Part shown: positions 27,870 to 35,161 of the stretch, in pieces
Numbering within the stretch: the stretch's first letter is position 1
Layout of the letters: the number at the start of each line of letters is the position of its first letter
NCBI RefSeq assembly: GCF_900113245.1
Contig: NZ_FOOQ01000002.1
Location: 496,001-560,000, forward strand
DNA from: Halopelagius inordinatus
GTDB lineage: Archaea > Halobacteriota > Halobacteria > Halobacteriales > Haloferacaceae
Direction of reading: 5' to 3'
Length of the DNA stretch: 64,000 nt
Notes under the pieces: model-generated
What the model was told of the DNA's origin: nothing
What the model saw: only the letters and a program-made list of their open reading frames with translations
Databases searched by the model: none
Program-made: the position numbers and the translations under genes

Positions 27870-28309
27870 GTGGATGATGTGGGAAACAGCTCTGAATCGT
27901 TAGCTAATCAAGGTAATCAGAGTTTAAAGAGTTGCTGACAGATGCCGGGTAAGGAGAGTACGGACACGGGAACGGTCGTTCTACTTCGTCCGTGGATGAG
28001 TGACTGTGGCCCGACTCGTCGTCTGCATCTTCGCGGGGCTGTACCCGGCATCGTTTTCACTCGCACCAACGAGAACACGGAAACACGGCACGAAAACGAA
28101 CCGGCTGGTCTCGACGCCAACGAAGCCGCCCAAAAATCAGGGTACGGTAGTCCAACGGCGTACGGTCGGCCCCGCGGACGAAGACGCGGCATACGTCGGC
28201 GACGTACGCGATGCGACGCGGGCGACGTCACTACGAGGTCTATCGGAGGTCGGTACTCACACGCTCCGTTTCCGGTCCGCGGAAGCAGTCGAAACCGCGA
28301 AACTGGCTA
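27870..28309. other. Intergenic region, no supported gene
   Basis: About 440 bp. The first 60 bp are AT-rich and contain the likely promoter of the kinase on the minus strand (CTTTAAACTC around 27920). The rest is open in several frames, but every frame is basic and low in Asp and Glu, unlike real genes here. I see no domain. It may be degraded coding sequence. Confidence 0.4.
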
Positions 28310-29104
28310 CTACGCCCCCAATTCGGTCATCTCGACTAACGGATGGTGGCCGTCGTCGTTCACCTCCACGTCCGCCAGCGAGTCCAATCCGCCGAGGCGC
28401 GCTATCTTCCGGAGGCCGAGATTCGGCACCTCCGTCGGGTCGACGACGAGGACGTAAGCGCGCATCTCCTCGATGTCGAGTTCGCGCGCCGCGAGAGCGC
28501 GGTGGTGGCCGTCGACGAGGAGCGTCTCCTCCCCGTAGACGAGGGTGATAAGCGGTTCTGCGAGCCCGTGTTCGAGTTCGTACGCGCGGCCGTCTAACTC
28601 GTCGGCGTACACCTCTCGCTGGGTGGGTATCAGCTCTGAGATCACGACGACGTCCTCCTCGACGCCGACGGCGGCGTCGTGCGTCGATTCGAGCATCCGC
28701 CGGGTGCTCTCGACTTTCGAGGGCGTGGTGCGTTCGATCTGACTCCGAACCACGTCGGCGTTCGAGACGACGCCGAGGAACGCCTCCTCGTCGTCGACGA
28801 CGGGGAGAAACTGGTGGCCCGTCCGGAAGATGACTCGGGCGGCGTCCTGCAGGGTCATCTCCGGGCGCGCGACGACGAGATTCCGACTCATCACCGCGCG
28901 AACTGATTCGTCGCCGTGGACGCCGAGTAGGTCTATCGCCCCGACGAACCCCGCGAGGCGGCCGTCGTCGTCGAGAACCGGCAAGCCCCCGTACCGAGAC
29001 TGAGACCGCAATCGGTCGACGACGTCGGTAACCCACTCGTCGGGGTGGGTCGTCTCTACCGCCTCTGTCATGTAAGCCTCGACGCGGATGTCGTCGAACT
29101 CCAT
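28310..29104 (-). CDS. CBS-pair plus ParB-like nuclease domain protein
   Basis: A 264-residue protein. Two CBS motifs occupy about residues 5-120 (VEAYMTEAVETTHPDEWVTD and ARVIFRTGHQFLPVVDDEEA), a module that usually binds adenosyl ligands. The C-terminal part is a ParB/Srx-like domain with the signature VDGHHRALAARELDI. ParB-type folds can hydrolyse CTP or act as nucleases or kinases; which applies is unknown. The ATG at 29104 is decided by GGAGGTG about 8 nt upstream. ATG 29113, in frame, would overlap that Shine-Dalgarno-like site. Confidence 0.85.
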   Translation of the reverse strand: MEFDDIRVEAYMTEAVETTHPDEWVTDVVDRLRSQSRYGGLPVLDDDGRLAGFVGAIDLLGVHGDESVRAVMSRNLVVARPEMTLQDAARVIFRTGHQFLPVVDDEEAFLGVVSNADVVRSQIERTTPSKVESTRRMLESTHDAAVGVEEDVVVISELIPTQREVYADELDGRAYELEHGLAEPLITLVYGEETLLVDGHHRALAARELDIEEMRAYVLVVDPTEVPNLGLRKIARLGGLDSLADVEVNDDGHHPLVEMTELGA

Positions 29105-29201
29105 CGGGGGCATCACCTCCCGTTGGTTCTCAGAGACCCTATAATCGACCCCCCGTTCGGAGCCGGGGTTCGTTTTCACACGCGATAATCGGGCGGGCAG
29201 G

Positions 29202-29207
29202 TTTATG
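29202..29207 (+). promoter_or_regulatory. TATA-like box before the hairpin-rich stretch
   Basis: TTTATG within GGTTTATGTAAC, on the plus strand in an otherwise GC-rich stretch. Transcription would start near 29230. No convincing protein-coding gene begins there. Confidence 0.4.
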
Positions 29208-29229
29208 TAACATCCCGGGACACTCTCAG

Positions 29230-29545
29230 ATGTCGGTGAGCGGACGTGGCTTCCCCAACCCTGCGTCCACGGTGCCGACGTGGCACGGACGTCTCCCCGG
29301 ACGTTCACTCGCGTGCGAACGCACGCGACCATCCACCACACTGTGCCGAGGCGTTCCCCGCGAACGCCGCCGTCGGGCGTCGTCTCTCGTCCGGCGGGCA
29401 GTCGAGCGCCGCACGCGCGGCGACACCCCAGACGGAACGCTCTCCCCGGGGCGTCTCCGTCTCCGTCCCACCCTACCGGGTCTGAATCCGCCTACCGATT
29501 CGGAGTTCCGGTCTCGACCGTTCGCGGGGTGGCTTCGTTTTCTCA
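29230..29545 (+). ncRNA. Candidate structured non-coding RNA
   Basis: About 315 nt with no acidic, haloarchaeal-looking reading frame on either strand. A TATA-like box lies 23-28 nt upstream and a T-rich CGTTTTCTC at its 3' end. Compact hairpins follow one another: a bulged CGTCC-GTGCC/GGCAC-GGACG (29264-29291), a perfect 8-bp stem with GAAC loop (29309-29328), a 7-bp stem (29350-29368), a 6-bp stem with ACGC loop (29407-29422) and GAATC/GATTC (29484-29501). I could not match it to RNase P RNA or SRP RNA. GC-rich DNA forms hairpins easily, so this is a hypothesis. Confidence 0.3.
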
Positions 29546-29595
29546 CGAACTGTCGCGCGGCAAACGTTTAGCCGCTGCCCTCCGAAGCGGATATC

Positions 29596-29943
29596 ATGAA
29601 CGGCGCAATCACCGGCGTGGAGGGCGAACTCCGGAGCAACGGAATCAGCGTCGAGTCGCTGGACACGGGCGAAGAGAGGGTCGAACTCGTCTATCTGACC
29701 GCGTTTCCCGGCGAGAGCGTGAACCACACCGAAATCGGACGCGCCCTCAGGACGTTCGTCGGGCGAGTGGAAGCCGACCAGTGGGAGCCGAAACGGGTCG
29801 ACGCCACCGTCCTCCGCGCCGAGGGCGACGTCCAGGGGACGTGGCGCGCCGAAGCCGACTGGTTCCGGAAGTACGACCGGTACGAACTGAGCGACGAGGA
29901 CTTCTCGGAACTCGTGTTGAACACGCTGGAGGGAGACGAATGA
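29596..29943 (+). CDS. Hypothetical acidic protein
   Basis: A 115-residue acidic protein with no domain I recognise. It reads as strands then helices: RVELVYLTAFPGESVNHTEI, RALRTFVGRVEADQW and DWFRKYDRYELSDEDFSELV. TATA-like CGTTTAG at about 29565-29571 lies some 25 nt before the ATG. It overlaps the next gene by 4 nt, so the two are translationally coupled. Confidence 0.75.
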   Translation: MNGAITGVEGELRSNGISVESLDTGEERVELVYLTAFPGESVNHTEIGRALRTFVGRVEADQWEPKRVDATVLRAEGDVQGTWRAEADWFRKYDRYELSDEDFSELVLNTLEGDE

Positions 29944-30947
29944 GCCGACCCACCTGCCGCGGCGACTGGAAGCGCGCAGAGCGACGAGAGCGAGTCAGAG
30001 ACGGAACGACGGAGAAAACGTCGGAGCGAGCGTCGAGTCGGCGACGCCACCCGTCGAGATACGAGTTCTCGAAGGTGACGATGGGCTTCGAGAGCGCCGG
30101 AGAGCGCTGTACGGGGTGGCTCTACCGCCCCGACCGTCCGGCCGACCCGCCGGTCGTCGTCATGGCGGGCGGCATCGCCTCCGAACGGTCGTTCGGACTC
30201 CCGGCGTACGCGGAGCGACTGGCCGAGGCGGGCTACGCCGTCTTCCTGTTCGACTACCGGAACCACGGCGACAGCGAGGGGGAACCGAGAAACCTCGTCT
30301 CCCCGTCGCGGCAGCGAACCGACTGGGAGGCGGCCATCGCGGGCGTCAGGGAGAGAGACGGCCTCGACACCGGGCGACTCGTCCTCTGGGGGACCGAACT
30401 CGGCGGCGGACACGCCTTAGACGTGGCCGCGGACGACGCCCGCGTCCGAGCGGTCGTCGCACAGACGCCCGTCCTCTCGGGGCGGTCGCTCCTGACCGCG
30501 AACGGCTACGGATACCTCGCGAAAGGCGTCCTCGCGGGCGTCCGCGACAGAGTCCAGTCGCTCGTCGCCGGGCCGCACACCGTCTCCGTGACGGGCGACC
30601 CCGAGGAGTCGGCGTTGCTCTCGACGCCCGGCGCGCGGGCGGGCTACCTCGATTTGGTCCCCCCGACCTCCGAGTGGGAGAACCGACTGCCCGCCCGGTC
30701 GCTGCTCTCTCTCGCGACGTTCTCGGCCGGCGACGACGCCGAATCCATCGCCTGTCCGGTCATGTTCGTCGCCGGAACCCGAGACGATATCGTCCCCGCC
30801 GCGTCCGTCGAGTCGGCGGCGGACTCCGTGTCGAACGCGACGTTCGTTCGCTTGCCCGCGTCCCACTTCGATTTCTACGAGGGCGCGCAGTTGGCGCAGG
30901 CCGTCGGTCACGGCGTCGCCTTCCTCGACGGCGTCCTCGACTCTTGA
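29940..30947 (+). CDS. Alpha/beta hydrolase with Glu at nucleophile elbow
   Basis: A 335-residue protein. A basic N-terminal extension of about 45 residues precedes an alpha/beta-hydrolase fold: oxyanion-loop region VVVMAGGIASERSFGLP, FDYRNHGDSEGEPRN, and the acid and base regions GTRDDIVPA (D282/D283) and ASHFDFYEG (H309). The nucleophile elbow reads LWGTELGGGH, so the expected catalytic Ser (GxSxG) is Glu153. It may be inactive, use another chemistry, or bind rather than cleave. ATG 29940 overlaps the preceding stop. Confidence 0.85.
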   Translation: MSRPTCRGDWKRAERRERVRDGTTEKTSERASSRRRHPSRYEFSKVTMGFESAGERCTGWLYRPDRPADPPVVVMAGGIASERSFGLPAYAERLAEAGYAVFLFDYRNHGDSEGEPRNLVSPSRQRTDWEAAIAGVRERDGLDTGRLVLWGTELGGGHALDVAADDARVRAVVAQTPVLSGRSLLTANGYGYLAKGVLAGVRDRVQSLVAGPHTVSVTGDPEESALLSTPGARAGYLDLVPPTSEWENRLPARSLLSLATFSAGDDAESIACPVMFVAGTRDDIVPAASVESAADSVSNATFVRLPASHFDFYEGAQLAQAVGHGVAFLDGVLDS

Positions 30948-31081
30948 GTCCCGTCGACCGGAGGTGAGTTCGGGTGTAGTCTTCGACCTCTCGCCGCACC
31001 CGTCGTGAGGAGACGCGCCCCCGCGGACGAACGCCGACCACCGATATCTCTATCTCCTCGGACGACGTTCCTATCTCCGTC

Positions 31082-31576
31082 GTGATTATTCATATTCGCA
31101 AGACAGTCAGTGCCGTCTTCGTCGCGTTACTCCTCTTCTCGGCGGTCGCGGTGCCCGCCGCGGCCCAGAGCGACGAATCGAACGCCGAACCCTCCACGTA
31201 CGAGACGTTCGTCGCGATGGCGGACCTGTACAACGAACAGGCGGCGTCGCTCGACCTCGGCGTCGCGGAGAGTCTCCTCGCCGGCCAGCGAGTGAACGCC
31301 TACATCTCGGACGGTGCCGCGGTGGAGTCGTTCTCCTTTGCCCTCGACGATCAGATGCGCATCGTCGATATCTCGCCCGACCCCGACTCGGACGCGACGG
31401 TCCGCTTCGAAACCGACCGCGCCACAGTCGAGCGAATCGTCGAGTCGCCCAACCCCGCCGACGCGTTCGGCACCGCCGTAGTGAACGACGACATCAGGAT
31501 CGAGGGCGAATCCGGGAACGTCGTCTCGCAACTCGTCTGGTCGGTCGCGAACGTGCTCAAGGGCTTCCTGTTCTGA
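31082..31576 (+). CDS. Secreted hypothetical protein
   Basis: A 164-residue protein with a Sec signal peptide (hydrophobic VSAVFVALLLFSAVAVPAAA, likely cleavage after AAAQS or PAAA). The mature part is acidic. It contains a segment reminiscent of small lipid- or sterol-carrier-type folds (NAYISDGAAVESFSFALDDQ, then TVRFETDRATVERIVESPNP), but I cannot assign a family. It starts with GTG. Confidence 0.6.
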   Translation: MIIHIRKTVSAVFVALLLFSAVAVPAAAQSDESNAEPSTYETFVAMADLYNEQAASLDLGVAESLLAGQRVNAYISDGAAVESFSFALDDQMRIVDISPDPDSDATVRFETDRATVERIVESPNPADAFGTAVVNDDIRIEGESGNVVSQLVWSVANVLKGFLF

Positions 31577-31679
31577 GCGTCCGAAGCGGACCCCGGCGGC
31601 GGTTTCGACGCCCTCCGTTGTCTCGGCGGATTCGGACGCGTGCGTGACCTTCTTGACCGCGGGGCGCGACCCTCAACCG

Positions 31680-33017
31680 ATGACCGCGACGCGAACTGTC
31701 GAACTCGAAGGCCACATCATCGACTCGGGGATGATGCAACGAGCCTTCGGTATCGTGATGGACCTCGATGGGTCGTTCGAAGTCGAGGAGTTCGATGTGG
31801 GAAAGCACAAAGACAAGACGTCGTACTGTCGGATGTCGATAAGCGCCGACACGCAGGAGACGTTGCAGGAGATTCTCCACGAACTGCACCAAAACGGGGC
31901 GAACCTCACCGACCCGGTGGACGCGCACGTCGAACCCGCGCCCGCCGACAGAGTCGTCCCGCACGGCTTTTACTCCACGACCAACCACCCCACGGAGGTC
32001 CGATACGACGGCGAGTGGATCGGCGTCGAGAACATCGAGATGGACTGCGCGATAGTTCTCGAACCCGACCCGGACGGGAGAGAGGAACCGCGAGCGTACA
32101 CGAAGGTGCTGAACGGTATCGAGGAGGGTGACCTCGTCGTCACGGACGAGGCGGGCATCCGCGTGCAACCGCCCGAACGCCCCCGCGACTCCTCGGGTCC
32201 GTTCGGCTTCATGCAGGGCGGCGTCTCCTCCGAGCGACCCTCCGAATCGCTCATCGAACAGGTCGCAGAGGCCATAGAGGAGACGAAAGCCGAGGGCGGG
32301 AAGGTGTTAGTCGTCGCCGGCCCGGCACTCGTCCACTCGGGCGGGGCGTTGGACCTCGCGCGCCTCATCCGCGAGGGGTACGTCGACATGCTTTCGGCGG
32401 GCAACGGCTTCGCCACCCACGACATCGAACACGGCCTCTACGGCACCTCTCTGGGCATGGACATGGAGACGATGGAACACCCCCGGAAGGGCCACAAACA
32501 CCACATCTACACGATAAGCGAGGTCATCCGCGCCGGGGGCATCGCGGAGGCCGTAGACGAGGGACTCGTCGAAGAGGGCGTGATGTACGAGTGCGTCGAA
32601 AACGACGTGCCGTACGTCCTCGCGGGGTCGATTCGCGACGACGGTCCCCTCCCCGACACCATCACCGACGCGGTGGAGGCGCAAAACGCCATCCGCGAAC
32701 AGGCCCACGAGGCCGACATGGTGTTGATGCTTTCGACTCTGCTTCACTCCGTCGCCGTCGGCAACTGCCTCCCGTCGGACGTCCGCGTCGTCTGCGTGGA
32801 CATAAACCCCGCGACGGTGACGCAACTTCTCGACCGAGGGAGTTCCCAAGCCATCGGCATGGTGACCGACATCGGCACGTTCGTCCCGACGCTGGCGGAC
32901 AAGATTCTCGGTCCCGCGGCGGAGGGCGAGACGGACGGCGACGGCTACTACGAGACCGACGGCGGTGCCGATGACGACTCCGACCACGGCGGCGGACACC
33001 CCTGCGGCGGGAACTGA
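31680..33017 (+). CDS. Ornithine cyclodeaminase (nickel-pincer type, TIGR00300)
   Basis: A 445-residue archaeal enzyme of the TIGR00300/LOR-SDH-domain family. A Methanococcus member was shown to be an ornithine cyclodeaminase (ornithine to proline plus ammonia) dependent on nickel-pincer nucleotide. Family markers: the N-terminus ELEGHIIDSGMMQRAFGIVM, then KVLVVAGPALVHSGGALDLA, LSAGNGFATHDIEHGLYGTS and HPRKGHKHHIYTISEVIRAG. The C-terminal tail is acidic and ends HGGGHPCGGN, rich in possible metal ligands. The cofactor assignment is family knowledge, not visible in sequence. A larC gene lies at 62343-63722. Confidence 0.82.
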   Translation: MTATRTVELEGHIIDSGMMQRAFGIVMDLDGSFEVEEFDVGKHKDKTSYCRMSISADTQETLQEILHELHQNGANLTDPVDAHVEPAPADRVVPHGFYSTTNHPTEVRYDGEWIGVENIEMDCAIVLEPDPDGREEPRAYTKVLNGIEEGDLVVTDEAGIRVQPPERPRDSSGPFGFMQGGVSSERPSESLIEQVAEAIEETKAEGGKVLVVAGPALVHSGGALDLARLIREGYVDMLSAGNGFATHDIEHGLYGTSLGMDMETMEHPRKGHKHHIYTISEVIRAGGIAEAVDEGLVEEGVMYECVENDVPYVLAGSIRDDGPLPDTITDAVEAQNAIREQAHEADMVLMLSTLLHSVAVGNCLPSDVRVVCVDINPATVTQLLDRGSSQAIGMVTDIGTFVPTLADKILGPAAEGETDGDGYYETDGGADDDSDHGGGHPCGGN

Positions 33018-33082
33018 CCACCGTCGTCGGCCCGCGAGCGGTCGGCCCAACGCTTATTCGAGTTCCGACCCTCTCTGAGGGG

Positions 33083-33247
33083 ATGGGCCTGTTCAGGGAA
33101 GCCGGAAAGAAGTTCGAGGAGACGAAGCGGTCGTTCACGGGCGGGGACGGCGACGAGTACGTCTGTCGCGCCTGCGAGAAACGGCTGACGGAACGGTACG
33201 AGCACTGTCCGCACTGCGGAGAGGCGGCCGTCGAACCGGCCGCGTGA
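33083..33247 (+). CDS. Small zinc-ribbon protein
   Basis: A 54-residue protein with an N-terminal amphipathic helix (MGLFREAGKKFEETKRSF) and a C-terminal zinc ribbon with two CxxC pairs, VCRACEKR and HCPHCGEA. TATA-like CTTATTCG at 33053-33060 precedes the ATG by about 25 nt. Function unknown; such mini zinc proteins are common in haloarchaea. Confidence 0.75.
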   Translation: MGLFREAGKKFEETKRSFTGGDGDEYVCRACEKRLTERYEHCPHCGEAAVEPAA

Positions 33248-33248
33248 C

Positions 33249-33653
33249 TCACTCCACCGTCTCCAGCGGAACGACGGCCATCGGAACGTTCGCGTTGAGG
33301 AGGACGTCCTGTGCCGTGCTTCCGAACACTATCTTCGCCGTCGGATTGCGCTTTCTGATTCCGATGACGAGTTCGTCCGCGTCCACCTCCTCTGCGCACT
33401 GAATGAGGTCCGTCGCCGGGTCGTTGCCGCGGACGAACTGGTGGGTTTCGACGGTGCAGATAGCGCCGAGGCGCGAACTGACCGCGTTGAGCGCGTCGTT
33501 GCCGTCTCGGGTGTCTTTGCCGTCCGTCTGGTCGCCCCCGACGTGGGAGTTTACCGCGTGGACGGTGTCGCCGTCGTCGAGTCTCCCGTCGAGGTAGTCA
33601 CAGAGTTTCGCGCTTCGGTGGACCGAGTTCGTCCCGAGTACGTACGTGGTCAT
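33249..33653 (-). CDS. Universal stress protein family
   Basis: A 134-residue UspA-fold protein. The nucleotide-binding signature near the C-terminus is present (ELVIGIRKRNPTAKIVFGST), with ANVPMAVVP closing the fold. The start at 33653 is chosen because the fold's first strand begins with TTYVLGTNS; the longer in-frame version adds a non-family segment. It converges with the zinc-ribbon gene, with 1 nt between their stops. Confidence 0.85.
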   Translation of the reverse strand: MTTYVLGTNSVHRSAKLCDYLDGRLDDGDTVHAVNSHVGGDQTDGKDTRDGNDALNAVSSRLGAICTVETHQFVRGNDPATDLIQCAEEVDADELVIGIRKRNPTAKIVFGSTAQDVLLNANVPMAVVPLETVE

Positions 33654-33760
33654 ACTGGTCAGGTCGTCCAGATACGTGATAAGTACGTCGTCGCCGGCGG
33701 TCGTTCTCCCGTGACCGAACGTACACAAGATATATACCACGAACTCCTGTCGGTCGTCGT

Positions 33761-34783
33761 ATGAACCGCGACGCCGCCCTGGCAGGCGCGGCCGTCGGGG
33801 TAGTCCTCGTTGCCCTCCTCGCTTCGGTGGCTTTCCCCGGCGTCCTCGCCGACCCGACGGAAGACGACCCGGTCCGACCGGGACCGGTCCGCATCTCGGA
33901 GGTGAACATCGGGGCCGACGACGCAGACGTCCGCGGAGGGACGGTCACCCTCTCGGTGGACACGCGAATCGAACACCGCGGGAACCCGACGGAGAACGTC
34001 ACGCTCCTCGTCCGCGCCGTCGACGCGGAGTCGGGCCTCGTCGAGACGACCCAGACCGTACGCGTCGGCACCCTCCGCGACGAGGCCGAAACCTCCGTGA
34101 CAGCGAACGTCACCGTCGAACGCGAAGGCGGCTACCACGTGGAGACGGTGCTCTATCAGGACGACCGCCGCGTGGACGAGGACGGCAAGACGGTGAGCGG
34201 TCTGGAGGCGTTGACGCCCGCGTACGCCCAGACCGACGTCCGGTTCTCGGAGGGCGACGCGCTCCCGCCACTCTCGTTCTCCGTCGCGGAAGCCGACGCC
34301 GGTAACAACCGGACGACGCTCGAACTCGCCGCGTCGCTGACGAACAGTGGCGACGGCCGGTCGGAGGACCTTCGAGTGCGGTTCGTCCTCCGGCAGGCCG
34401 ACTCGAACATCGTCGCCGCCCAGACGGCCACGGACGTCGGCGCGATTCGTCCCGGGCGGACGGCGACGACGACGACGCGGGTGACCGTCCCGCGGAACTA
34501 CAACTACTACGTCGACGCCGTGTTGCTGAAAGACGGCGTCGTCGTCGATACCGCCCGCACGGCGGCGAACTTAGACCCGACGAAGCGAATCAGCGTCAAC
34601 GAGACCGAAGAGGACGTCGAACTCCGCGTGGAGGACTTCGAAGGCGGCGGGAGCGACGGCCGCGGCGAGTACACCGAATCGCCGGCGTACGGAACGGAGA
34701 CGTCCACGCCCGGATTCGGCCCGGTCGCCGCCCTCGTCGCACTCCTCGCGTCGGCGCTTCTCGCTCGGAGGTGGACCCAATGA
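33761..34783 (+). CDS. Surface protein with PGF-CTERM anchor
   Basis: A 340-residue exported protein. It has an N-terminal signal or anchor segment (AALAGAAVGVVLVALLASVA) and tandem Ig-like/CARDB-type beta domains with repeated patterns such as VNIGADDADVRGGTVTLSVD and LELAASLTNSGDG. The C-terminus TPGFGPVAALVALLASALLA then RRWTQ is a PGF-CTERM tail, the signal processed by an archaeosortase for lipid anchoring in the S-layer. It overlaps the next gene by 4 nt. Confidence 0.82.
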   Translation: MNRDAALAGAAVGVVLVALLASVAFPGVLADPTEDDPVRPGPVRISEVNIGADDADVRGGTVTLSVDTRIEHRGNPTENVTLLVRAVDAESGLVETTQTVRVGTLRDEAETSVTANVTVEREGGYHVETVLYQDDRRVDEDGKTVSGLEALTPAYAQTDVRFSEGDALPPLSFSVAEADAGNNRTTLELAASLTNSGDGRSEDLRVRFVLRQADSNIVAAQTATDVGAIRPGRTATTTTRVTVPRNYNYYVDAVLLKDGVVVDTARTAANLDPTKRISVNETEEDVELRVEDFEGGGSDGRGEYTESPAYGTETSTPGFGPVAALVALLASALLARRWTQ

Positions 34784-35100
34784 CGGATACTAACGCAGAC
34801 TCAGACCGCGACGGCACCGACACCCAACCGAACGGCAACGCGCGAGAGAAGGCCGCCGCAGCGGAGGACGACCGGTCCACGGCGGAGACGCTGAAGCGGT
34901 ACCTCAACTACGCCGTTCTCGCGGGGTTGATACTCGTCGCGCTGGTTTCGGTCTTCCAGTTGTACTCGGCGGTGACGCGGACGATACACACCTTCGTCAC
35001 CCCCGAGTACCGCGCGCCGTTTCTCGCGGCGTTCAACCTCGTCGTCTTGCTCGTCGCCGCGTTGGGCGTCTCGCTCCAACTGAAGCGACTGCAGGGCTGA
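34780..35100 (+). CDS. Two-TM membrane protein
   Basis: A 106-residue protein. The N-terminal 40 residues are hydrophilic and acidic. Two membrane helices follow (YAVLAGLILVALVSVFQLYS and AFNLVVLLVAALGVSLQL). The ATG at 34780 overlaps the stop of the PGF-CTERM gene, so they form a coupled pair and may act together at the cell envelope. I recognise no family with confidence. Confidence 0.75.
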   Translation: MTDTNADSDRDGTDTQPNGNAREKAAAAEDDRSTAETLKRYLNYAVLAGLILVALVSVFQLYSAVTRTIHTFVTPEYRAPFLAAFNLVVLLVAALGVSLQLKRLQG

Positions 35101-35161
35101 CGGCGACGGACTGCCGACGATACTGCACACGCTTTTCACACGGCCTCGCGTCGGAGGCCAC

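Noticed and set aside
27942-28231. Open frames between the kinase and the CBS-ParB gene
   Set aside because: Basic composition in all frames, no domain, no ribosome site or clear TATA box.
29230-29545. RNase P RNA or SRP RNA
   Set aside because: The conserved cores (for example a GGAAAGUCC-like or a GGAAGG-type motif) are not seen on either strand.
29230-29571. A 113-codon plus-strand frame after the TATA box
   Set aside because: Basic, rich in Arg, Ser, Thr and Pro, unlike acidic haloarchaeal proteins; the frame is more likely chance within a structured stretch.
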